From Sphingomonas sp. TREG-RG-20F-R18-01 (lineage in GTDB: Bacteria; Pseudomonadota; Alphaproteobacteria; Sphingomonadales; Sphingomonadaceae): a stretch of 64,000 nt of DNA. The stretch spans positions 864,517-928,516 of the forward strand of contig NZ_JAKNQQ010000002.1 in the NCBI RefSeq assembly GCF_022662475.1, read 5' to 3'. Of this stretch, positions 28,190-37,820 are shown in pieces. A program made the translations under genes and the position numbers. The notes under the pieces were generated by a model, which saw nothing but the letters and a program-made list of their open reading frames with translations, did no database searches and had not been told where the DNA came from. Numbering within the stretch: the first letter of the stretch is position 1; every line of letters starts with the position of its first letter.

Positions 28190-29644
28190 TCAGGCGTAGT
28201 CCTTCAATTCGTCCCCGATGATCCGCACCACGTGGAGCACGTTGGTCGACCCGGGCGTCTTGAACGGCACGCCCGCGATGATGATCACGCGGTCGCCCGC
28301 CTTCGCCAGCGTGTGCCGCAGCGCCATGCGCTTGGCCTTCGCGACCATCGCCTCGAACGAATCGACGTCCTTGGTGTAAACCGCATAGGCGCCCCACAGC
28401 AGTCCCGCGCGCCGCGCGGTCTCGATGTTCGGGGTCAGCACCATCAGCGGCACGCCCGGCCGCTCGCGCGCGACGCGACGCGCGGTCGAGCCCGAGGCGG
28501 TGAAGCAGATGATCGCCGCCGCATCCACCGTGTGCGCAATGTTCTTGGCCGCTTCCGCCAAAGCGTCGGCGGTGGTCGGGTCGGAATGGATCTGGGTGAA
28601 GTGGATCCGCTCGCCATAGGTCGAATCCTTTTCGACCGCCTCGCCGATCGCGTTCATCATCGCGACCGATTCCTTCGGCCATGCGCCGGCAGCACTTTCC
28701 GCCGACAGCATGATCGCATCCGCGCCGTCATAGATCGCGGTCGCCACGTCGGAGACTTCGGCGCGGGTCGGCGAGGGCGAGGAGATCATCGATTCGAGCA
28801 TCTGCGTCGCGACCACGACCGGACGGCCCAGCCGGCGCGAGACTTCGATGATCCGCTTCTGCAACGGCGGCACGCTCTCCGGCGGCAATTCGACGCCGAG
28901 ATCGCCGCGCGCGACCATCACGCCGTCGCACGCCTCGACGATTTCCTCGAGCCGCTCGATTGCCGAAGGCTTCTCGATCTTGGCGAGCAATGCGGTCTTG
29001 CCGCCGATCAGCTTGCGCGCCTCCGCGAGATCCTCGGGCCGCTGGACGAAGGAGAGCGCGATCCAGTCGACCCCCTGGTCGACCGCGAAGGCGAGATCGC
29101 TCCGGTCCTTCTCGGTCAGCGCCGCCATCGGCAGCACGACGTCGGGGACGTTGAGCCCCTTGTTGTTCGACAGCGCGCCGCCGACGACGATCTCGGTGAC
29201 GATCGTCGTCTCGGTGTGGCTGGTCACGCGCAGCACGAGCTTGCCGTCGTCGAGCAGCAGCCGCGCGCCGGGCTCGATCGCCTCGAAGATCTCGCGGTGC
29301 GGCAGCTCGACCCGAGTCGCATCGCCCGGGGTCGAATCGCGGTCGAGCGTGAAGGTCTGGCCGGTGACGAGCTCGACCCGCCCGCCTTCGAACTTGCCGA
29401 CGCGCAGCTTCGGCCCCTGCAGATCGGCAAGGATGGTCGAGGGACGATTGTAGGTCTTCTCGAGCGCGCGGATCGCCTGGATCACCGCGACCTTCGACTG
29501 CTGGTCGCCGTGGCTCATGTTGACGCGGAACGCATCGGCCCCCGCCTCGAACAGCGTGGCGATCATTTCCGGGGAATTGCTTGCGGGTCCGAGCGTCGCG
29601 AGAATGCGGACTTTACGCGCGCGGGGGCTGATAGCCTTCGTCAT
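28190..29644 (-). CDS. pyk: Pyruvate kinase
   Basis: 484 residues. It converts phosphoenolpyruvate and ADP to pyruvate and ATP. RKVRILATLGPASNSPEMIA begins the barrel, and FRVNMSHGDQ carries the substrate Arg/Asn. KIEKPSAIERLEEIVEACDG and VMVARGDLGVELPPE hold the catalytic Lys and the Mg-binding Glu/Asp. VVVATQMLESMISSPSPTRA precedes the C-terminal allosteric domain. GGACAC spacing before ATG 29644 is acceptable (AGGGCAAGG upstream). It converges on purK. A perfect inverted repeat, CTCGAGGG...CCCTCGAG (28146-28181), lies just past its stop but lacks a T-tract. Confidence 0.97.
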   Translation of the reverse strand: MTKAISPRARKVRILATLGPASNSPEMIATLFEAGADAFRVNMSHGDQQSKVAVIQAIRALEKTYNRPSTILADLQGPKLRVGKFEGGRVELVTGQTFTLDRDSTPGDATRVELPHREIFEAIEPGARLLLDDGKLVLRVTSHTETTIVTEIVVGGALSNNKGLNVPDVVLPMAALTEKDRSDLAFAVDQGVDWIALSFVQRPEDLAEARKLIGGKTALLAKIEKPSAIERLEEIVEACDGVMVARGDLGVELPPESVPPLQKRIIEVSRRLGRPVVVATQMLESMISSPSPTRAEVSDVATAIYDGADAIMLSAESAAGAWPKESVAMMNAIGEAVEKDSTYGERIHFTQIHSDPTTADALAEAAKNIAHTVDAAAIICFTASGSTARRVARERPGVPLMVLTPNIETARRAGLLWGAYAVYTKDVDSFEAMVAKAKRMALRHTLAKAGDRVIIIAGVPFKTPGSTNVLHVVRIIGDELKDYA

Positions 29645-29727
29645 GGAGTGTCCTTGCCCTGGGGAGTGGCGTTGCGCGTGCCGCTCTAACCCCTATCTCC
29701 GCACGATCAACCTTTGGAGCGTGTGCG

Positions 29728-30024
29728 ATGAGCGATTTGAACCAACTCGACGATTCGGTGGCGGCGGCGGCCTTCCGGCGGCTGGTGGAGCATCTGCGCC
29801 ACCGCGACGACGCGCAGAATGTCGATCTGATGGGGCTGGCGGGGTTCTGCCGCAACTGCCTGTCGGATTGGGTGCAGGAAGCATCGCATGGCAGCCTCGA
29901 CAAGGATGCGGCGCGCGAGACGATCTACGGCATGCCGTACAGCGAGTGGAAGGCGCATCACCAGGCCGATGCGACGCCTGAGCAATTGCAGCGGATGAAG
30001 GACAGCGTCGCCAAGAATGCATGA
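29728..30024 (+). CDS. DUF1244 family protein
   Basis: 98 residues, cytosolic. AFRRLVEHLRHRDDAQNVDL then MGLAGFCRNCLSDWVQEA is the DUF1244 signature, with CRNC as a likely metal or structural pair. TIYGMPYSEWKAHHQ is also conserved. The family is small, mostly alphaproteobacterial, and has no settled function despite known structures. TTGGAGCG ahead of the ATG supports the start. It diverges from pyk and precedes gapR by about 200 bp. Confidence 0.9.
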   Translation: MSDLNQLDDSVAAAAFRRLVEHLRHRDDAQNVDLMGLAGFCRNCLSDWVQEASHGSLDKDAARETIYGMPYSEWKAHHQADATPEQLQRMKDSVAKNA

Positions 30025-30231
30025 GCCGTGGCGGGGAGGGGGGTGACGCGGGGGCCGCGGATGGGTAAGGCCCGCGTCCACCGCCGTTCGCGCTGAACCG
30101 CCACCGAGCGTGTCGACCCGGCGTATCGCCAAGCGCCCCGCCCGATCCGTGCGGGGCCACCGATACGCCCCGACGCTGCCCGGCCCCTGTTCCGCGCGGA
30201 GGGTCCACGATCTGTTTTCAGGGGACTTATC

Positions 30232-30471
30232 ATGAGCGAGACCATCGCCGCCGACCAGCTACGCCTTCTCATCGAGCGCATCGAGCGGCTCGAGGAAGAG
30301 AAAAAGGGCATCGCGGACGACATCAAGGACGTCTACGGCGAAGCCAAGTCGACCGGGTTCGACGTCAAGACGATCCGCACCATCGTGCGCCTGCGCAAGA
30401 TGGAAAAGCACCACCGCGACGAGGCGGAAATGCTGCTAGAGACGTACAAGCAGGCGCTCGGCCTGGCGTAA
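30232..30471 (+). CDS. gapR: GapR-type nucleoid-associated protein (DUF2312)
   Basis: 79 residues. [20 protein letters not shown], then [20 protein letters not shown] and [20 protein letters not shown], closely follow Caulobacter GapR. GapR is an alphaproteobacterial protein that clamps overtwisted DNA ahead of replication and transcription and aids topoisomerases. A long charged coiled coil with a conserved GFD turn is visible. GGGGA eight bases before the ATG is a good ribosome-binding site. The 200-bp upstream gap holds no gene. Confidence 0.93.
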   Translation: MSETIAADQLRLLIERIERLEEEKKGIADDIKDVYGEAKSTGFDVKTIRTIVRLRKMEKHHRDEAEMLLETYKQALGLA

Positions 30472-30496
30472 GCGCCGACCGACCTACACTCTTGCC

Positions 30497-30585
30497 GTCA
30501 TGCCGGACTTGTTCCAGCATCCACTTCGCCCCGGACGATATGCGACGGGGCACAGGATGGATCCCGGCCCCGGCGCCGGGATGAC
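30497..30585. repeat. Palindromic repeat, GTCATGCCGG variant
   Basis: Ends GTCATGCCGG and CCGGGATGAC are imperfectly complementary, and an internal GCATCCAC/GGATCCCGG pair adds to the fold. It is about 89 bp long, between gapR and yebC, and related in style to the CCCCGGC repeats elsewhere in the window. Confidence 0.6.
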
Positions 30586-30608
30586 GCGCAGGCAAAGCAG
30601 AGAGACCC

Positions 30609-31352
30609 ATGGCAGGCCATTCCAAATACAAGAACATCATGTACCGCAAGGGCGCGCAGGATAAGAAGCGCTCGGGCATGTTCTCCAAGCTCAGCCGCGA
30701 AATCACCGTGGCTGCAAAGATGGGCCTGCCCGATCCGGACATGAACCCGCGCCTGCGCATGGCGATCAACGCCGCCAAGGCGCAGTCGATGCCCAAGGAC
30801 AACATTCAACGCGCGGTCGACAAGGCCTCGAAGGGCGATACCGAGAATTACGAGGAAATCCGCTACGAGGGCTTCGGTCCCGGCGGTGTCTCGCTGATCA
30901 TCGAGGCGCTCACCGACAACCGCAACCGCACCGCAACCAACGTCCGCACCGGCATGGCCAAGAACGGCGGCAATTTGGGCGCGTCGGGCTCGGTCAGCCA
31001 TGCGTTCGACCGGATGGGGCTGATTTCCTATCCAGCGTCGGTGGGCGATGCCGAGAAGGTGTTCGAGGCGGCGCTGGAAGCCGGTGCCGAGGACGTGCAG
31101 TCGAGCGACGAGGGTCATGAGATCTGGACCTCGAACGAATCGCTCCACGAAGTCGTGACGGCACTGACCCCGGTGCTCGGCGAGCCCGAGGGTGCCAAGC
31201 TCGCGTGGCGTCCGCAGACGATGGTCGAAGTCGGCGAGGACGATGCCGCGACGCTGTTCAAGCTGATCGACGTGCTCGACGACGATGACGACGTGCAAAC
31301 GGTCTGGGGCAATTACGAAGTGTCCGACGCGATCCTAGAGAAGCTCGGCTGA
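30609..31352 (+). CDS. YebC/PmpR family protein
   Basis: 247 residues. [20 protein letters not shown] is the YebC start, with [20 protein letters not shown] and [17 protein letters not shown] following. The family includes transcriptional repressors such as PmpR, and some members act as translation factors at proline-rich stalls. It commonly lies beside ruvC. A stretch of acidic residues ([20 protein letters not shown]) closes the protein. It is separated from ruvC here by 320 bp of repeats, so co-transcription is uncertain. Confidence 0.95.
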   Translation: MAGHSKYKNIMYRKGAQDKKRSGMFSKLSREITVAAKMGLPDPDMNPRLRMAINAAKAQSMPKDNIQRAVDKASKGDTENYEEIRYEGFGPGGVSLIIEALTDNRNRTATNVRTGMAKNGGNLGASGSVSHAFDRMGLISYPASVGDAEKVFEAALEAGAEDVQSSDEGHEIWTSNESLHEVVTALTPVLGEPEGAKLAWRPQTMVEVGEDDAATLFKLIDVLDDDDDVQTVWGNYEVSDAILEKLG

Positions 31353-31365
31353 CGTTTACTAAAAG

Positions 31366-31387
31366 CCCCTCCCCTTCAGGGGAGGGG
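31366..31387. repeat. CCCCTCCCC hairpin after yebC
   Basis: CCCCTCCCC (31366-31374) and GGGGAGGGG (31379-31387) are perfect 9-bp arms around TTCA, preceded by AAAAG and followed by TTGGGGTGGGG. Short elements of this composition recur in sphingomonad intergenic DNA. It may attenuate yebC transcription but lacks a T-tract on the plus strand. Confidence 0.6.
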
Positions 31388-31452
31388 TTGGGGTGGGGCA
31401 GTGTCTCACCGAGAGCAGCGTCCGGCCTCAGCGGGCCCAAGTAAGGATTTAT

Positions 31453-31649
31453 CACGCAAAGCCGCAAAGCCGCAAAGCCACGAAGAGAAGAAGTTTATGT
31501 CTCCCGGCACGCCGGGCAAATCGTTTCCCTGCCTTCAATCTTCGTGCCTTTGTGGCTTTGTGCGAGACCCCTTCCTTGACCCGGCCAAATCCATGACGCT
31601 TCACAAGCCATTCCCTTCCCCCTTCGCGGCTTTGCGCCTTTGCGTGAAA
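31453..31649. repeat. Iterated GCAAAG(C/G)C repeat in inverted copies
   Basis: CACGCAAAGCCGCAAAGCCG continuing CAAAGCCACGAAG (31453-31485) is an 8-base word repeated three times. Two inverted relatives follow: CTTCGTGCCTTTGTGGCTTT continuing GTGCG (31540-31564), and CTTCGCGGCTTTGCGCCTTT continuing GCGTGAAA (31622-31649). The copies can fold against each other into long stems. They fill the 323-bp gap between yebC and ruvC. No gene is seen there. Confidence 0.75.
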
Positions 31650-31675
31650 TCCCCTTCTTTCAACCCCAACCCAAA

Positions 31676-32161
31676 ATGCTGATCCTAGGCCTGGACCCGG
31701 GCCTCGGCACCACCGGCTGGGGCCTGATCCGCGCCGAGGGCAACCGCCTGAGCCACGTCGCCAACGGCCGCCTCAAGACGGATACCGCCGCCCCGCTCCC
31801 GCGCCGGCTAGCGCATCTCGACGCCATGCTCGCCGCACTCATCATCGATCACCAGCCCGACGCCTGTGCGGTCGAGGAAGTGTTCGTCAATTCCAACCCG
31901 CAAAGCACGCTCAAGCTCGGCCAGGCGCGCGGCGTCGTGCTGTGCGCGGGCGCGCGAGTCGGGCTGGAAGTGGGAGAATATGCCGCAACCCTGGTCAAAA
32001 AGGCGGTCGTCGGTGTCGGAAGCGCGGACAAAGCGCAGGTTCATGCGATGGTTTTGCGGCTCCTTCCGGGCGTGAAGATCCACGGCGCGGATGCGGCGGA
32101 TGCGCTCGCGGTCGCGATCTGCCATGCGCACCACATGGCCAGTGCGCGGCGTATTCCCTGA
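31676..32161 (+). CDS. ruvC: Holliday junction resolvase RuvC
   Basis: 161 residues from ATG 31676. The RNase H-like nuclease cleaves Holliday junctions with Ruv[20 protein letters not shown] carries the first catalytic Asp, [20 protein letters not shown] the second acid (Glu), and [18 protein letters not shown] the last Asp pair. [20 protein letters not shown] is the DNA-contact loop. No Shine-Dalgarno is visible before the ATG (CAACCCCAACCCAAA). A TTG at 31640, inside the adjacent repeat, would extend the frame by 12 residues but is unlikely. Confidence 0.95.
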   Translation: MLILGLDPGLGTTGWGLIRAEGNRLSHVANGRLKTDTAAPLPRRLAHLDAMLAALIIDHQPDACAVEEVFVNSNPQSTLKLGQARGVVLCAGARVGLEVGEYAATLVKKAVVGVGSADKAQVHAMVLRLLPGVKIHGADAADALAVAICHAHHMASARRIP

Positions 32162-32273
32162 TTTAGCTTTCCCGCGCCGCGCCCTTCCGGGTAGCTGTTG
32201 GCACCCAAGCAATACAGAATGGATCGCCCGTGACGTCTGCGCCTGATGCAACCCCGCCCAGCGTGGCCTCGCG

Positions 32274-32870
32274 ATGATCGCGCACCTGCGCGGCGTCCTC
32301 AGTGCGACCGACCTCGACCATGCGGTGATCGACGTCGGCGGGGTCGGCTATCTGGTCGGCGCGTCGTCGCGGACATTGTCGGCGATCGGCCCGGTTGGCG
32401 AGCCGGTGATGCTCCACACCGAGATGCTGGTGGCGGAGGACTTCATCCGCCTCGTCGGCTTCGCAAGCGCCTCTGAACGCGACTGGTTCCGCTTGCTCAC
32501 CGGCGTGCAGGGCGTCGGCGCGCGTGTCGCGCTCGCGATCCTGTCGGCGCTCGAACCGACCGATCTCGTCCGCGCGATCGCCGCGCAGGACAAGGCGATG
32601 GTCGCGCGCGCCAACGGCGTCGGCCCCAAGCTCGCCGAACGGATCGTGCGCGAACTCAAGGACAAGACCGGCGGCATCGCGCTCGGCAGCGGCGGCAGCG
32701 GCATGGTCGCCCCGGTCGGCGCGGGCGCGGATGCGGTGTCGGCGCTGCTCAACCTCGGCTTCCGCCCAGCCGAAGCGAGCAGCGCGGTCGCGGCGGCGGA
32801 GGAAGAATTGGGCACGGGTGCCACGCTGGATGCACTGGTGCGGCTGGCGCTACGCAAGGCGGCGCGGTAA
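32274..32870 (+). CDS. ruvA: Holliday junction branch migration protein RuvA
   Basis: 198 residues. It forms tetramers that hold the four-way junction for Ruv[21 protein letters not shown] is the OB-fold domain I. The helix-hairpin-helix domain II holds [20 protein letters not shown] and [19 protein letters not shown]. The C-terminal RuvB-binding domain III (about 150-198) has [20 protein letters not shown]. It lies 112 bp after ruvC and 29 bp before the DUF5397/VapD pair, so it is probably co-transcribed with that pair rather than directly with ruvB. Confidence 0.96.
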   Translation: MIAHLRGVLSATDLDHAVIDVGGVGYLVGASSRTLSAIGPVGEPVMLHTEMLVAEDFIRLVGFASASERDWFRLLTGVQGVGARVALAILSALEPTDLVRAIAAQDKAMVARANGVGPKLAERIVRELKDKTGGIALGSGGSGMVAPVGAGADAVSALLNLGFRPAEASSAVAAAEEELGTGATLDALVRLALRKAAR

Positions 32871-32899
32871 AACAGGGGCCATAGAGAACGGAGGTCGCC

Positions 32900-33088
32900 G
32901 TGGTTGATATGGGTTCGCTCATCGGGTCTGTCCGCCGCTTCGGCCTCGACGGCCCTCCGTACGAGGTCACCGGAATCGCTGACGCTGGTCCAGCAGGGGA
33001 GGCGCGGATGCGGATCCATTTGCTCGAAAGCAACGAGGATGCCGACTATCCGGTGGAGGATATCCTGACCGACCCGACGGACGGCTGA
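32900..33088 (+). CDS. DUF5397-like protein, probable VapD antitoxin partner
   Basis: 62 residues from a GTG at 32900, with GGAGG five bases upstream, a strong site. SVRRFGLDGPPYEVTGIADA and RIHLLESNEDADYPVEDIL match the small DUF5397 pattern, a beta-rich protein often placed just before a vapD gene. Its TGA overlaps the next ATG (TGATG), the tight coupling usual for toxin-antitoxin pairs. By position it would be the antitoxin or an accessory factor. This role is inferred from arrangement and not from a demonstrated activity. Confidence 0.7.
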   Translation: MVDMGSLIGSVRRFGLDGPPYEVTGIADAGPAGEARMRIHLLESNEDADYPVEDILTDPTDG

Positions 33089-33366
33089 TGTTTGCGATCG
33101 GCTTCGATCTGTTGCTCAACCAAACGCGCGAGACCCATCCGAAAGGGGTGAGTCAGGCCTATGCTGACATCGGCGCTGTCCTGAACCGCTACGGGTTCAT
33201 CCGCGTACAGGGCAGCGTTTACGTGTCGCAGGGGGATAGTCTGGTCAACGTCACACTGGCCATGAACGCCCTAAAGGCTCTCGCCTGGTTTCCTGTCTGC
33301 GTGCGCGACATCCGCGCATTCAAGGTCGAGCATTGGAGCGACTTCACCGATTTCATGAAAACGTGA
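33088..33366 (+). CDS. VapD-family endoribonuclease toxin
   Basis: 92 residues, the usual VapD size. MFAIGFDLLLNQTRETHPKG starts the Cas2-like ferredoxin fold, with the conserved Asp7. Further conserved segments are VSQAYADIGAVLNRYGFIRV, QGSVYVSQGD, LAWFPVCVRDIRAFKVEHWS and DFTDFM. VapD proteins are mRNA-cutting toxins, studied in Haemophilus influenzae and Helicobacter pylori. The start overlaps the upstream antitoxin-like gene, and its stop lies three bases from the converging dehydrogenase stop. The pair sits between ruvA and ruvB, an unusual place for a toxin module. The sequence looks intact. Confidence 0.85.
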   Translation: MFAIGFDLLLNQTRETHPKGVSQAYADIGAVLNRYGFIRVQGSVYVSQGDSLVNVTLAMNALKALAWFPVCVRDIRAFKVEHWSDFTDFMKT

Positions 33367-33369
33367 ACG

Positions 33370-34269
33370 TCAAACCACCGCGCTCGGCAGCGGCGCTCCC
33401 GCCAGCTGCGCGTCGAGGTTGGCGAGCACCAACGCCGCCATCGCCCTGCGCGTTTCGACCGTGGCACTCCCTTGGTGCGGTGACAGCACCACGTTCGGCA
33501 TCGTCCTGAGCGCGTCCGGTACGTCCGGCTCGTCCGCGAAGACGTCAATCCCGGCCCCCGCGATCCCGCGCGTTTCCAGCGCCGCGACTAACGCCGCCTG
33601 ATCGACCAGGCTGCCGCGCGCTACATTGACCAGCACGCCCTCGCTGCCGAGCTTCGCCAGCACCGCCGCATCGACGATGCGCTGCGTCCCTGCTCCACCC
33701 GGCGCGGCGAGGATCAGCACGTCGCACGCTGCGGCCAGCGCGGTAATGTCGGGCACGAAACGCCACGCCACCGGTTTCTCGCTGCGCGCGGTGTACAGGA
33801 TCTCGCCGCCGAACGGCTCGGCGCGTCGCGCGATGGCGTGCCCGATCCGCCCGAGCCCGAAAATGCCGATCCGCCGCCCGCTCGCGCGCCGCGCCAGCGG
33901 GACGTTCCAGCCCCCGTCGCGCACCGCTGCGTCATTGGCCGCGATCCGCCGTTCGACCGCGAGCCACAAGCCGATCGCCAGGTCGGCGACGTCATCGGTC
34001 AGTACGTCGGGAGTGTTGGTCACGCGAACCCCGCGCGCCTTCGCGGCAGCTAGGTCGATCCCGTCGTAGCCCACGCCGTTGATCGCGATGATCTCCAGCG
34101 CGGGGAGCCGGTCGATCAGCGCGGCGTCGACCACGCTGCTCCCGCCGCCGCAGATCGCGCGGGTCGTCGCGGGCGGGTCGGTGCGGTGCACCGTGAAGCG
34201 CTGCTCCAGCGCGTCCACGAGATCGGGAGCCATGTCGGCGATGAGATACAGATCGGGAAGGTCAGCCAT
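33370..34269 (-). CDS. D-isomer-specific 2-hydroxyacid dehydrogenase
   Basis: 299 residues from ATG 34269 (a GTG at 34275 adds two); AAGG precedes it. It is an NAD(P)H-dependent reductase of 2-keto acids, most like the glyoxylate/hydroxypyruvate reductase branch. Motifs are the cofactor loop [20 protein letters not shown] and the catalytic triad Arg in [15 protein letters not shown], Glu in [12 protein letters not shown], and His in [15 protein letters not shown]. Missing around 20 residues compared with long PGDH-like forms, it is of normal length for this branch. It is transcribed against the flanking ruv genes and diverges from ruvB with 59 bp between starts. Confidence 0.93.
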   Translation of the reverse strand: MADLPDLYLIADMAPDLVDALEQRFTVHRTDPPATTRAICGGGSSVVDAALIDRLPALEIIAINGVGYDGIDLAAAKARGVRVTNTPDVLTDDVADLAIGLWLAVERRIAANDAAVRDGGWNVPLARRASGRRIGIFGLGRIGHAIARRAEPFGGEILYTARSEKPVAWRFVPDITALAAACDVLILAAPGGAGTQRIVDAAVLAKLGSEGVLVNVARGSLVDQAALVAALETRGIAGAGIDVFADEPDVPDALRTMPNVVLSPHQGSATVETRRAMAALVLANLDAQLAGAPLPSAVV

Positions 34270-34328
34270 TGTCACGCCTTACCCGCTGCGCCTTGCCCCG
34301 CCCAGCCACCGCGCGCTATCGCGTGGCG

Positions 34329-35351
<1,023 letters not shown>

Positions 35352-35440
35352 TGGCCGCAAAGCGGAACGCGCAATTGCAGCAACATTATGTTGTGCGGCG
35401 CAAGATGGAACGCATCGAAGCAATCTGTTAGCGCCTCGCT

Positions 35441-37711
35441 ATGCCAACTGCTGCCGCCTCCGCCCGAGAAATTCTCGTCCGCCTCCACGACGTGATGGCG
35501 TCGCGCACGCCTGCACAAGCGAAGCTCAATTCGGTCGTCGGGATCGTCGGCGAAGCGATGGCGAGCGAGGTCTGCTCGATCTATCTGCTTCGGGAAGGCG
35601 TGCTCGAACTGTTCGCGACCCGCGGCCTCGCGCAGGAGGCGGTCCATGTCACCAAGATGGCGCTGGGCGAGGGGCTCGTCGGCACGATCGCCGAACAGGT
35701 CGAGACGCTCAACCTGGACGAGGCCGCGTCGCATCCCGATTTCGCCTATCGCCCCGAAACCGGCGAGGATCGCTTCCACAGTTTCGCCGGCGTCCCGATT
35801 ATCCGCCGCGAACGTGCGGTGGGGGTGCTGTGCGTCCAGCACGTCGAGTCGCGCCGCTATGACGATGTGGAGATCGAGGCGTTGCAGACCGTTGCGATGG
35901 TGCTTAGCGAACTCATCGCCAATGCCGAACTGGTCGATGCGAGCGGTGCTGCGACGATGCGCCCGCAGTCGACCGCGCCAATGCGGATCGCGGGGTTGCG
36001 CCTCGTCGACGGCATGGCGAGCGGCTATGCCGTGTTCCACCAGCCGCGCGTCCATGTCGAACATACCGTCGCCGAAGATGCCGAGGCCGAGCGCCACCGC
36101 GTCTATGCCGCGTTCGACAAGATGCGCGACCAGATCGAGCGGCTCGCCAGCCAGGCCGAATTCGGCGGCGGCGGTGAACATGAGGAAGTGCTCGAGACCT
36201 ACAAGATGTTCGCCTATGACGAGGGCTGGAGCCGGCGCATCAACGAGGCGATCGACAGCGGCCTTACCGCCGAGGCGGCGATCGAGCGCGTCCAGCAGCG
36301 CACCCGGATGCGGATGCGGCAGATCGACGATCCGTTGCTCGCGGACCGGATGCACGATCTCGAGGATCTGTCGAACCGGTTGCTCAGGATCGTATCGGGG
36401 CAGATGGGGACCGCGGCACAGATGGGGCTGCGGCAGGATACGATCCTGATCGCGCGCAACCTCGGGCCCGCCGAGCTGCTCGAATATGACCGGCGTCGCC
36501 TCAAGGGCGTGATCCTCGAGGAAGGCTCGCTCACCGCGCACGTCACGATCGTCGCGCGCGCGATGGGGGTGCCGGTGCTCGGCCGCGTACGCGACGTGCG
36601 GCGGCTGGTCGGCGAGGGCGATCTGCTGCTGCTCGACGTCACCGCGGGCAATGTGTTCGCGCGACCATCGTCGGCAATGGAGGAGGCGTTCGATACCGCG
36701 CTGCAGCTGCGCCAGAAGCGTCGCGCGGTATTCGCCGCGCTCAAGACCGAGGCGCCGATCACCAAGGACGGGCACCGCCTGACGGTAATGGTCAACGCGG
36801 GCCTGCGCGACGACGTCGCCGCGCTCGACATGACCGGGGCGGACGGGATCGGGCTGTTCCGTACCGAATTCCAGTTCCTCGTCTCCGCAACGCTGCCGTC
36901 GCGCGAGCGCCAGCAGCGGTTGTACCGCGACGTGCTCGATGCCGCCGGCGATCGCCCGGTCGTGTTCCGCACGGTCGACATCGGCGGCGACAAGGCGCTG
37001 CCGTATCTCAACAAGGCAGACGCCGATGAAGAGAATCCGGCGATGGGCTGGCGCGCGCTGCGGCTGGCGCTCGAGCGCGGCGGACTGATGAAGGTGCAGG
37101 CGCGCGCGCTGCTGGAGGCGGCGGCGGGGCGCACGCTCAACGTTATGTTCCCGATGGTCAGCGAACCGTGGGAATTCGATGAAGCGCGCGCGTTGTTCGA
37201 AGCGCAGCGCGACTGGCTGTCGACGCGCAACAAGAAGCTGCCCACCGACATCCGCTACGGCGCCATGCTGGAAGTCCCCGCGCTGGCGGAACAGCTCGAC
37301 CTGCTCTTGCCCAACGTCGCGTTCCTCTCGGTCGGTACCAACGACCTGACCCAGTTCCTCTTCGCGGCGGACCGGGCCAACCCGAAGCTGGCCGAGCGCT
37401 ATGACTGGCTGAGCGCGGCGATCCTGCGCTTCCTCGCCAGGCTGGTCGAGCCGACTCGTGCGGCCGGGGTCCAGCTCACCGTCTGTGGGGAGATGGGGGG
37501 GCGCCCGCTGGAAGCGATGGCGCTGATCGGGCTCGGCATCGAACGCCTGTCGATCACTCCGGCGGCGGTCGGGCCGATCAAGGCGATGGTGCGCACGCTC
37601 GATCGTGCAGCGCTGTCCGCGCATATGGCGACGTTGCTCAAGGCGCCCCCGCGCGACATGCGTGGCGCGTTGACCGACTGGGCGCGGCAACACGGCGTCG
37701 AACTCGCATGA
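35441..37711 (+). CDS. ptsP: PTS-Ntr enzyme I (PEP-protein phosphotransferase PtsP)
   Basis: 756 residues. It starts the nitrogen-related phosphotransferase chain, passing phosphate from PEP to NPr and then EIIA-Ntr, which regulates rather than transports. The N-terminal GAF domain covers about 15-160 (GEGLVGTIAEQVETLNLDEA). The HPr-binding helical domain follows. The swivelling phospho-His domain has EGSLTAHVTIVARAMGVPVL with His367. The usual motif is GG-x-x-S/T-H-x-A/T-I, so this is a mild variant. The PEP-binding barrel has GIGLFRTEFQFL and MLEVPALAEQLDLL, and ends with TVCGEMGGRPLEAMALIGLG. Glutamine or 2-oxoglutarate sensing by the GAF domain is known for the family. Confidence 0.95.
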   Translation: MPTAAASAREILVRLHDVMASRTPAQAKLNSVVGIVGEAMASEVCSIYLLREGVLELFATRGLAQEAVHVTKMALGEGLVGTIAEQVETLNLDEAASHPDFAYRPETGEDRFHSFAGVPIIRRERAVGVLCVQHVESRRYDDVEIEALQTVAMVLSELIANAELVDASGAATMRPQSTAPMRIAGLRLVDGMASGYAVFHQPRVHVEHTVAEDAEAERHRVYAAFDKMRDQIERLASQAEFGGGGEHEEVLETYKMFAYDEGWSRRINEAIDSGLTAEAAIERVQQRTRMRMRQIDDPLLADRMHDLEDLSNRLLRIVSGQMGTAAQMGLRQDTILIARNLGPAELLEYDRRRLKGVILEEGSLTAHVTIVARAMGVPVLGRVRDVRRLVGEGDLLLLDVTAGNVFARPSSAMEEAFDTALQLRQKRRAVFAALKTEAPITKDGHRLTVMVNAGLRDDVAALDMTGADGIGLFRTEFQFLVSATLPSRERQQRLYRDVLDAAGDRPVVFRTVDIGGDKALPYLNKADADEENPAMGWRALRLALERGGLMKVQARALLEAAAGRTLNVMFPMVSEPWEFDEARALFEAQRDWLSTRNKKLPTDIRYGAMLEVPALAEQLDLLLPNVAFLSVGTNDLTQFLFAADRANPKLAERYDWLSAAILRFLARLVEPTRAAGVQLTVCGEMGGRPLEAMALIGLGIERLSITPAAVGPIKAMVRTLDRAALSAHMATLLKAPPRDMRGALTDWARQHGVELA

Positions 37712-37820
37712 ACCGTGGCAGCATGGACTTGCAAGGCGTTGACTTGTTCGGCGCGCTTTGTGAGACACATTGGCTAGGGCCGGGCGCATCCGGGGCGCAA
37801 CCGTCCGGCCGGAGGACTGC

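Noticed and set aside
31453..31490. A CRISPR-like array suggested by the regularly repeated GCAAAGCC words
   Set aside because: The unit is only eight bases, there are no spacers between units, and no cas gene is present. The VapD protein is Cas2-like in fold only.
35381..35393. Short palindrome CAACATTATGTTG between ruvB and ptsP
   Set aside because: Only six-base arms; not distinctive enough to propose an operator, although it could be part of a ptsP promoter.
37770..37820. Longer start for the RodZ-like gene at 37770
   Set aside because: The extension is basic and atypical, and the ATG at 37821 has a strong GGAGG site.
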